A stretch of DNA of 6,222 nucleotides from Gammaproteobacteria bacterium (GTDB lineage Bacteria > Pseudomonadota > Gammaproteobacteria > SZUA-229). The position numbers and the translations under genes were made by a program. The notes below the pieces were generated by a model, which did not search any database, had not been told where the DNA came from, and worked only from the letters and a program-made list of their open reading frames with translations. Positions 1-4,358 of this stretch are shown piece after piece (positions within the stretch are counted from its first letter, which is position 1; every line of letters begins with the position of its first letter). The stretch covers positions 1-6,222 of the forward strand of contig DAOWLL010000112.1 in NCBI GenBank assembly GCA_030641945.1, in the 5' to 3' direction.

Positions 1-15
1 ATAATTAAATCCTAT

Positions 16-35
16 GAATATCCACGAATGTCCAA
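16..35. repeat. Two-unit decamer repeat
   Basis: Two adjacent 10-nt units, GAATATCCAC (16-25) and GAATGTCCAA (26-35), differ at two positions. The array may extend to the left of the window. It lies just before the 94-bp REPIN-like element and is typical of short degenerate intergenic repeats. No function can be assigned. Confidence 0.35.
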
Positions 36-53
36 ACACAGCAATTCAGTTTC

Positions 54-147
54 GTAGGCCTGCATAAGTGAAATGTTGCCCTTCGACGGGCTCAGGATGA
101 GCGGAGATGGCAGATGCCGGGAACGGCAAAGCCTTATCCCGGCCTAC
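54..147 (+). repeat. 94-bp REPIN-like element, copy A
   Basis: This 94-bp sequence recurs as its reverse complement at 3785-3878 with only 3 mismatches and no gaps. Its ends are themselves inverted repeats: it starts GTAGGCC and ends GGCCTAC, and the similarity continues inward as CGTAGGCCNNNATAAG if the adjacent base on each side is included. The right half folds into a hairpin: GCCGGGA (116-122) pairs with TCCCGGC (137-143), then after a small bulge GGC (125-127) pairs with GCC (131-133) around an AAA loop. The left half gives a weaker hairpin of the same plan (57-59 with 78-80, 63-65 with 73-75). The core contains a second small stem, GCTCA/TGAGC, around GGA. A GTAG foot followed by a bulged hairpin is the design of REP elements mobilised by RAYT transposases, and two REPs in inverted orientation make a REPIN. 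The assignment is by architecture; no RAYT gene is in the window. Confidence 0.75.
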
Positions 148-152
148 GATAG

Positions 153-201
153 ATTATTCATTATTCATTATTCATTATTCATTATTCGTTATTCGTTATT
201 C
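153..201. repeat. Heptamer tandem repeat (7 units)
   Basis: Five perfect ATTATTC units (153-187) are followed by two GTTATTC units (188-201) with no interruption. The array begins 5 bp after the REPIN-like element and ends 57 bp before the start codon of the exported thioredoxin-fusion gene. Short perfect tandem repeats are prone to slipped-strand length change, so the array could alter promoter spacing. That role is an inference from its position. Confidence 0.9.
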
Positions 202-245
202 ACTGTTATCTGTATTTGCGCCTGATAAATTGAAGCTTATCTTCC

Positions 246-251
246 TATAAT
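246..251 (+). promoter_or_regulatory. -10-like box abutting the first gene
   Basis: A perfect TATAAT lies 7 nt upstream of the ATG at 259. No good -35 hexamer is found at 16-18 bp: TTGCGC at 216-221 is 24 bp away and TTGAAG at 230-235 is only 10 bp away. If this box is functional, transcription would begin at or next to the start codon, giving a leaderless or nearly leaderless mRNA. That would agree with the absence of a Shine-Dalgarno sequence. It may also be a chance match in AT-rich DNA. Confidence 0.35.
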
Positions 252-258
252 AAGCATC

Positions 259-1569
259 ATGCATTCATTTTCCCTGCGTCTTCTGTTATCGAGAAATTTC
301 ATACTCGTTTCCGTGTCCGCACTGTGCCTGCTGCTATTCGCCAGCACAGGCTGGGGTGCTGATTCTGCTGAAGAAATTACAGTTGAGGTTCACGACACCG
401 AGCTGTCTTTGCTTCGCTTCAAGGCAGAAGGCGAACACCTGATCATCTGGGTTTCGCCCGGATTTGGACATCATCAACGGGCATACGACATATCACATGC
501 GATTAGCAAACGCGGCATCGAAGTATGGCATATTGACCTGGCCGAAAGCCTGTTTCTGACACAAAGCACCAATACCTTGCGCGCACTCGATGGAAGCTAC
601 GTTGCTGGTCTCATTTCACAAGCACATAAGCAAACTGGCAAATCCATCACATTAATGACACGTTCATATGCGGCTTTACCGGTTCTGCGCGGTGCACGCA
701 TATGGCAAATACAGGCCTCAAAAGCGAATAACGATCAATTTGACTACCTTACCGGCGCCATCCTGTTTTCTCCGGAGCTTTACAGTGAAATACCGCCGCT
801 CGGACTGGATCCGATTTTCGACCCTGTTGCGTCCTCGACGAATATTCCGATCATGCTGTATCAGTCCGGCAGACGCGGCAATCGCTGGCAACTGGATAAA
901 ACACTGGAAAAACTGCAGAGTGGCGGCGCTGCCGTTTATCTCAAAATTTTTCCAGGCGTGACCGGTGTCTTTTATCTTAAAGACATGGCTGCGGAAACGA
1001 CTGCTGTGTTGAAGCAACTCCCGGAAGAAATCGAGCGCGTTGTACACATGCTCGAACGTATGCCGACCCCTAAAACAGTCAACAGTATCCTGCCTGGCAG
1101 CGAACCAGCACCAAGCAGTCTGGATATCACGCTCAAACCATTTGAGAGCGATATGAAACCCGTTGAAATCAATCTGAAAAATGCAGCGGGAGAACGTTTC
1201 ACGCGGGAACATTTTACCGGCAGGGTCACATTGGTTAACTTCTGGGCGAGCTGGTGCGGCCCGTGTGTCGAGGAAATACCTGCATTGAATCGCTTGCGCG
1301 AACACATGAATGACAGGCCATTTGAACTTATTTCAATAAACTATGCCGAAAAACCTGAACAGATTGGCGAATTCCTTAATATGGTAAAAGTCGATTTCCC
1401 TGTTCTGCTCGATGAAGACGGCAGCTATTCTGCTAAATGGAATGTACTGGTTTATCCAGCAACCTTCGTCATCGCCACAGATGGAAACATCGTATACGGT
1501 GTTAACGGCGCTATCGACTGGGACAGCGAAGAAATAACGGGCAAACTGAAAGCACTGATGGAGAATTAG
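259..1569 (+). CDS. Exported TlpA-like thioredoxin fused to an alpha/beta-hydrolase-like domain
   Basis: This 436-residue protein is predicted to be periplasmic. Residues 1 to about 34 form a signal peptide: Arg7 and Arg12, then a hydrophobic stretch through LCLLLF, ending near GWGA; the Trp at -3 makes the exact cleavage site uncertain. Residues about 45-265 resemble an alpha/beta-hydrolase fold, with SPGFG at 66-70 and a possible nucleophile elbow TRSYA at 134-138 (Ser136), a degenerate GxSxG. The usual late Asp and His are not evident: YQSGRRGNRW (201-210) and FPGVTGVFY (231-239) occupy the places where they are often found. A linker rich in Pro and Ser leads to a TlpA/ResA thioredoxin domain at about 290-436, with the active site WASWCGPC at 329-336 (Cys333, Cys336) and the likely cis-proline Pro400 in VYPATF. 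The redox domain should exchange thiols and disulfides in the envelope; substrate unknown. Start 259 is chosen because it gives a complete signal peptide; no Shine-Dalgarno sequence precedes it. Confidence 0.85.
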   Translation: MHSFSLRLLLSRNFILVSVSALCLLLFASTGWGADSAEEITVEVHDTELSLLRFKAEGEHLIIWVSPGFGHHQRAYDISHAISKRGIEVWHIDLAESLFLTQSTNTLRALDGSYVAGLISQAHKQTGKSITLMTRSYAALPVLRGARIWQIQASKANNDQFDYLTGAILFSPELYSEIPPLGLDPIFDPVASSTNIPIMLYQSGRRGNRWQLDKTLEKLQSGGAAVYLKIFPGVTGVFYLKDMAAETTAVLKQLPEEIERVVHMLERMPTPKTVNSILPGSEPAPSSLDITLKPFESDMKPVEINLKNAAGERFTREHFTGRVTLVNFWASWCGPCVEEIPALNRLREHMNDRPFELISINYAEKPEQIGEFLNMVKVDFPVLLDEDGSYSAKWNVLVYPATFVIATDGNIVYGVNGAIDWDSEEITGKLKALMEN

Positions 1570-1595
1570 CTTGAACGGAATCTGCCGGATCTTTT

Positions 1596-1610
1596 TGTGA
1601 GAGAATCACA
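1596..1610. other. Short palindrome between the first two genes
   Basis: TGTGA (1596-1600) and TCACA (1606-1610) form a perfect 5-bp inverted repeat around GAGAA, followed by a T-rich stretch (GTTTCTTT). It lies 26 bp after the stop of the thioredoxin-fusion gene and 39 bp before the ppnN start. It could be a weak terminator hairpin or an operator, but the stem is too short for either to be firm. The half-sites match those of CRP but the spacer is 5 rather than 6 bases. Confidence 0.25.
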
Positions 1611-1649
1611 GTTTCTTTATCCTGTTTACATAACCAATAATAAACGCAT

Positions 1650-3020
1650 ATGAAATACGACGTCACAGACGCCATCATCTCGCCAAAATCACATCTGAAT
1701 GTTTTATCCAGAACAGAAGTGAACAAGCTGCTCGATACCAGCCAGGGCGGTTTATACAATCTTTTCCGTAATTGTTCACTGGCAGTACTTAACAGCGGCA
1801 GCAACCTTGATGATGGCAAGGAACTGCTGGAGCGCTACAAGTCCTTTGACATACGATTACTCCAGCAAGAGCGCGGCATCAAGCTTGAATTGAACAATGC
1901 ACCGGCTATTGCTTTTGTTGACGGCAAGATGATCAAGGGGATTAATGAACACCTGTTCGCTGTTTTACGGGATGTCATTTATGTCAGCGATGAGATTACC
2001 GACAACCCGAATTTCGATCTGCAGACAGAGGATGGCATTACCAATGCTGTTTTCCACATTTTGCGTAATGCCGAGATATTACGCCCAGGCTTAGAACCCA
2101 ACCTGGTCGTATGCTGGGGTGGCCACTCGATTTCACGACATGAATATGATTACACCAAGGAAGTCGGTTATCAGATGGGCCTGCGTGGTTTAGACATCTG
2201 TACTGGCTGCGGCCCTGGTGCAATGAAAGGACCAATGAAAGGAGCGACTATCGGCCATTCAAAACAACGCATCAAGGCAGGACAATATCTCGGCATAACC
2301 GAGCCAGGCATTATTGCGGCAGAATCACCCAATCCGATCGTGAACGATCTTGTCATCATGCCGGACATTGAAAAGCGCCTGGAGGCGTTTGTAAGAACAG
2401 GGCACGGAATTATTGTATTTCCTGGCGGCGTAGGCACGACAGAGGAGATACTTTATTTGCTTGGTATTCTGCTGCACCCGGAAAACAGCAACATTCCTTT
2501 CCCGCTGATTTTTACCGGTCCGGAAACTGCAGCAGACTACTTCAATGAAGTTGACCGCTTCATTGCCAGCACGCTCGGCAATGAAGCGCAAAAACTTTAC
2601 ACCATCATTATTAATGACCCTGTCAGCGTAGCGCGCAAAATGAGAGAAGGGATCGATTCTGTAAAAGATTTCCGCAGACTCAATGATGATGCCTATTATT
2701 TTAACTGGATGCTGAAAATTGATACCGCATTCCAGGAACCTTTTATCCCGAATCACGATAACATGCGCAACCTGCAGCTTGACACCAGGCTGGACCACCA
2801 CCTTCTAGCCGCAAACCTGCGCCGTGTTTTTTCAGGAATCGTCGCCGGTAATGTTAAAGACGAGGGTATTCGCGCAATAGAACAACATGGCCTGTTTGAA
2901 ATCAAAGGTGACAAGAAGATAATGCAGCTTGTGGATGAACTGCTTACATCCTTTGTCGAACAACACCGCATGAAATTGCCGGGCAGGGAATACAAGCCCT
3001 GTTATAAAATTGTGAAATAG
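1650..3020 (+). CDS. ppnN: Pyrimidine/purine nucleotide 5'-monophosphate nucleosidase PpnN (YgdH)
   Basis: This 456-residue cytosolic enzyme is close to the length of E. coli PpnN and colinear with it. The family cleaves nucleoside 5'-monophosphates to free base and ribose 5-phosphate, returning bases to salvage; the E. coli enzyme is stimulated by (p)ppGpp. Three regions are visible. The N-terminal DUF4478-type region (about 10-140) carries LYNLFRNCSLAVLNSGS at 35-51. The central LOG/'lysine decarboxylase'-type Rossmann domain carries CWGGHSI (155-161), CTGCGPGAMKGP (184-195) and the signature PGGVGTTEE (258-266), whose acidic residues belong to the nucleotide-cleaving site. The C-terminal DUF3412-type region runs from about 335 to 456. 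'Lysine decarboxylase' labels for this fold are historical errors. The ATG at 1650 gives an N-terminus matching the family; no Shine-Dalgarno sequence is visible, and AATAAT lies 8 nt upstream. The gene is 80 bp after the thioredoxin-fusion gene and could be cotranscribed or have its own promoter. Confidence 0.95.
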   Translation: MKYDVTDAIISPKSHLNVLSRTEVNKLLDTSQGGLYNLFRNCSLAVLNSGSNLDDGKELLERYKSFDIRLLQQERGIKLELNNAPAIAFVDGKMIKGINEHLFAVLRDVIYVSDEITDNPNFDLQTEDGITNAVFHILRNAEILRPGLEPNLVVCWGGHSISRHEYDYTKEVGYQMGLRGLDICTGCGPGAMKGPMKGATIGHSKQRIKAGQYLGITEPGIIAAESPNPIVNDLVIMPDIEKRLEAFVRTGHGIIVFPGGVGTTEEILYLLGILLHPENSNIPFPLIFTGPETAADYFNEVDRFIASTLGNEAQKLYTIIINDPVSVARKMREGIDSVKDFRRLNDDAYYFNWMLKIDTAFQEPFIPNHDNMRNLQLDTRLDHHLLAANLRRVFSGIVAGNVKDEGIRAIEQHGLFEIKGDKKIMQLVDELLTSFVEQHRMKLPGREYKPCYKIVK

Positions 3021-3032
3021 ACTTTTGCGCCA

Positions 3033-3060
3033 TCGCCACTCGAACCTGGCCACTCGCCAC
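3033..3060. repeat. Degenerate heptamer tandem repeat (4 units)
   Basis: Four adjacent 7-nt units fill most of the 48-bp gap between ppnN and the methyltransferase gene: TCGCCAC (3033-3039), TCGAACC, TGGCCAC and TCGCCAC (3054-3060). The first and last are identical. The array ends 8 bp before the ATG at 3069, where a ribosome binding site would be expected, and none is seen there. The period is the same as in the 153-201 array but the sequence is unrelated. Confidence 0.65.
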
Positions 3061-3068
3061 TGTTTTAA

Positions 3069-3659
3069 ATGAAACCCTGTTCAGAATCCTGTGACGAAAA
3101 TCGCGGTCCTATTCTTTCTGTGATCCAGCCCCTGTTAAAAGATTGCTCATGCGTACTTGAGATAGGCAGCGGCACGGGCCAGCACGCAGTCTACTTTGCC
3201 GAAAAACTGCCTCACCTGGTATGGCATACCAGTGATTGTGCCGAGTACCATGCGGGTATCACACTATGGCTAGCGGAAGCCGGGCTTGATAATACACGCG
3301 CACCAGTCGATCTTGACGTCTCAACATCTAAATGGCCGGAGCCAGGATTCGATGCCGTATTTTCTGCAAATACAGCCCACATCATGCATTGGTCAGATGT
3401 TGAAGCCATGTTTGCCGGTGTCGGCTCCGTGCTATCCAGCGGCGGTCGTTTTTTGTTGTATGGCCCGTTTAATTACAATAACCAGTTCAGCAGCGAAAGC
3501 AATGCACGGTTTGATAACTGGCTGAAGAGCAGGGACCCCGAGAGCGGGATAAGGAATTTCGAAGACCTGGACAGGCTTGCGCGACAAGCCGGAATGCAGC
3601 TGAAGTGCGATTACGAGATGCCGGTTAACAACCGCATACTTTATTGGGAAAAAAGCTAA
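3069..3659 (+). CDS. DUF938 family SAM-dependent methyltransferase
   Basis: This 196-residue soluble protein has a class I Rossmann methyltransferase fold and matches the DUF938 (methyltransferase_20) family in length and motifs. Motif I, the SAM-binding loop, is VLEIGSGTGQHAVYFA at 29-44. An acidic residue in the following strand region is Asp56 in HTSD. DVSTSKWPEPGFDAVFSANT (83-102) runs into the post-motif II segment NTAHIMHW (101-108). LLYGPFNYNNQF (129-140) and the C-terminal MPVNNRILYWEK (184-195) are further family hallmarks. The substrate is unknown for the family, so only generic methyl transfer can be stated. The ATG at 3069 gives a typical family N-terminus with the SER/NR-type segment (SESCDENRGPIL). 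It lies 48 bp downstream of ppnN across a heptamer array and has no Shine-Dalgarno sequence, so translation may depend on upstream genes or on A/U-rich context. Confidence 0.9.
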   Translation: MKPCSESCDENRGPILSVIQPLLKDCSCVLEIGSGTGQHAVYFAEKLPHLVWHTSDCAEYHAGITLWLAEAGLDNTRAPVDLDVSTSKWPEPGFDAVFSANTAHIMHWSDVEAMFAGVGSVLSSGGRFLLYGPFNYNNQFSSESNARFDNWLKSRDPESGIRNFEDLDRLARQAGMQLKCDYEMPVNNRILYWEKS

Positions 3660-3683
3660 GCAGACTTAAATAAAAAATTTTAA

Positions 3684-3765
3684 TCCACAGATGAACGCAG
3701 ATAAACACAGATAAAGATGTTTTTAAGCTTCGTTACATCTGTGTTTATCTGTGTTCATCTGTGGA
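3684..3765. repeat. Inverted repeat with 29-bp arms built of decamers
   Basis: The left arm (3684-3712) and right arm (3737-3765) are reverse complements except for one position, which would be a G-U pair in RNA; 24 nt separate them. The left arm is internally periodic: CACAGATGAA (3686-3695), CGCAGATAAA (3696-3705), CACAGATAAA (3706-3715). It starts 25 bp after the methyltransferase stop codon, is preceded by an A/T-rich stretch and is followed by CTTATTTT, so the RNA hairpin could end or protect the upstream transcript. It lacks the GC-rich stem and clean U-tract of a classic terminator. Similar 'CACAGATRAA' repeats occur between genes in many bacteria (general knowledge). Confidence 0.85.
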
Positions 3766-3784
3766 CTTATTTTAATGCTCAGTC

Positions 3785-3878
3785 GTAAGCCGGGATAAGG
3801 CCTTGCCGTTCCCGGCATCTGCCATCTCCGCTCATCCTGAGCCCGTCGAAGGGCAACATTTCATTTATGCAGGCCTAC
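3785..3878 (-). repeat. 94-bp REPIN-like element, copy B (inverted relative to copy A)
   Basis: This is the reverse complement of 54-147, with 91 of 94 positions identical and no gaps. The main hairpin is preserved: GCCGGGA (3789-3795) with TCCCGGC (3810-3816), and GGC (3799-3801) with GCC (3805-3807). One of the three differences falls in the hairpin loop, one in the terminal GTAG foot (here GTAA), and one near the other end. Preservation of the stem with changes in loop and foot suits selection on, or recent origin of, a folding element. The copies bracket the three genes at 259-3659. Confidence 0.8.
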
Positions 3879-3887
3879 CAAGCTTTC

Positions 3888-3911
3888 TCTGCGCCTCAGC
3901 GCCTCTGCGGT
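3888..3911. repeat. Octamer tandem repeat (3 units)
   Basis: TCTGCGCC (3888-3895), TCAGCGCC (3896-3903) and TCTGCGGT (3904-3911) form three adjacent degenerate 8-nt units, starting 10 bp after copy B of the REPIN-like element. 'CTCTGCGCCTCTGCGGTGA'-like strings are widespread intergenic repeats in environmental bacteria (general knowledge). No function is visible. Confidence 0.5.
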
Positions 3912-3987
3912 GAACAGTCTTTTCCAGCAAGCCCCTCAGATTAAATTCTGGCTCACAGATTATGATATTTCGACATCGATTATTGTT

Positions 3988-4006
3988 AACCGACACCCAT
4001 TCGGTT
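3988..4006 (+). other. Small hairpin followed by a T-rich stretch
   Basis: AACCGA (3988-3993) pairs with TCGGTT (4001-4006) around a 7-nt loop, and TCTTTT follows. It could be a weak intrinsic terminator protecting the downstream promoter. The same bases can pair differently: CCGACA (3990-3995) is complementary to TGTCGG (4021-4026), giving a competing stem. With 6-bp stems, both structures are weak. Confidence 0.25.
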
Positions 4007-4044
4007 TCTTTTACACCGTCTGTCGGATAATTTGTCATTTACTG

Positions 4045-4073
4045 TTGATTTTCTTAACAGTTCGCTCTATATT
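4045..4073 (+). promoter_or_regulatory. Sigma70-like promoter for the DUF1631 gene
   Basis: TTGATT (4045-4050, 4 of 6 consensus bases) and TATATT (4068-4073, 5 of 6) are separated by the optimal 17 bp. Transcription would start near 4080, leaving a leader of about 280 nt before the ATG at 4359. A palindrome, ACTGTT (4041-4046) with AACAGT (4056-4061), covers the -35 hexamer and much of the spacer, which is a common position for a repressor operator; no regulator can be named. Confidence 0.55.
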
Positions 4074-4113
4074 TGAACTTGCCTCAAATGTAAATGGCTT
4101 GTAAACGTGAAGG

Positions 4114-4136
4114 ATTAATAAGTAACATCTATTAAT
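4114..4136. other. AT-rich palindrome in the DUF1631 leader
   Basis: ATTAATA (4114-4120) and TATTAAT (4130-4136) are perfect inverted repeats around 9 bases. The 23-bp size and symmetry suit a dimeric DNA-binding protein better than an RNA hairpin, because the stem contains only A-T pairs. It lies about 35 bp downstream of the predicted transcription start. An AT-rich palindrome of this size could also occur by chance. Confidence 0.3.
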
Positions 4137-4263
4137 TCAATCGCTTATATCTATTTCTTAAATGTCTACAAAATAACTGAAGTCCAATAGCCCGGGATTT
4201 CGGCTCAATAAATGATCTAAAGCACCCAGTAAATCGCTGAGATTTGCTCTAAATATGCGCTCT

Positions 4264-4300
4264 CAGGCGTGGCAATCTAAATGCGGGTTGCCACGACCTG
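4264..4300 (+). promoter_or_regulatory. Strong stem-loop in the DUF1631 leader
   Basis: CGTGGCAA (4268-4275) pairs perfectly with TTGCCACG (4288-4295) around a 12-nt loop. After one bulged A (4296) the stem continues with CAGG (4264-4267) against CCTG (4297-4300), giving 12 base pairs in all. It is the most stable structure of the leader and ends 58 nt before the start codon. No T-tract follows, so it is not an intrinsic terminator. It could be a cis-acting RNA element, a protein-binding hairpin or a DNA operator. It does not match a riboswitch class I recognise. Confidence 0.5.
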
Positions 4301-4347
4301 TTCATATCTTAACCAGCGCGTGACTAAACAACTGGCTTCTTTACCCT

Positions 4348-4352
4348 GGAGA
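4348..4352 (+). promoter_or_regulatory. Ribosome binding site of the DUF1631 gene
   Basis: GGAGA lies 6 nt upstream of the ATG at 4359, an ideal Shine-Dalgarno match and spacing. It fixes the start of the open frame and contrasts with the first three genes, which have none. Confidence 0.8.
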
Positions 4353-4358
4353 CGCTGA

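Larger units (their letters stand above)
3912..4358. other. Intergenic region with promoter and leader of the DUF1631 gene
   Basis: This stretch of about 450 bases holds no convincing gene. It contains several short inverted repeats (3988-4006, 4041-4061, 4114-4136, 4228-4248, 4264-4300), one good sigma70-like promoter (4045-4073) and a ribosome binding site at the end. It is clearly more AT-rich than the repeat island before it. A 64-codon GTG-initiated frame at 3910-4104 was examined and not accepted. Confidence 0.6.

Noticed and set aside
153..201. CRISPR-like array
   Set aside because: The units are 7 nt and directly adjacent with no spacers, so this is a simple tandem repeat.
718..1305. 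195-codon antisense frame opposite the thioredoxin-fusion gene
   Set aside because: It is a mirror of a well-supported coding region; the translation is Arg/Cys/Phe-rich with no motif and no start signal.
1596..1610. CRP-like site TGTGA...TCACA before ppnN
   Set aside because: The half-sites match but the spacer is 5 rather than 6 bases, which breaks the required geometry for CRP. It is kept only as a palindrome.
1650..3020. Lysine decarboxylase or cytokinin-activating LOG enzyme
   Set aside because: The PGGxGTxxE motif is shared, but the full 456-residue three-region architecture identifies PpnN; simple LOG proteins are much shorter.
54..3878. Composite transposon carrying three genes
   Set aside because: The flanking 94-bp copies encode no transposase and are REPIN-like; no target-site duplication is visible around the pair, and the enclosed genes look like ordinary chromosomal genes.
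3910..4104. 64-codon + strand frame starting with GTG
   Set aside because: It begins inside the octamer repeat, has no Shine-Dalgarno sequence, overlaps the predicted promoter and hairpins, and its translation resembles no family I recognise.
4268..4295. Sigma54 promoter (TGGCA ... TTGC)
   Set aside because: The GG and GC elements are 19 bp apart rather than about 12; the match is explained by the inverted repeat.
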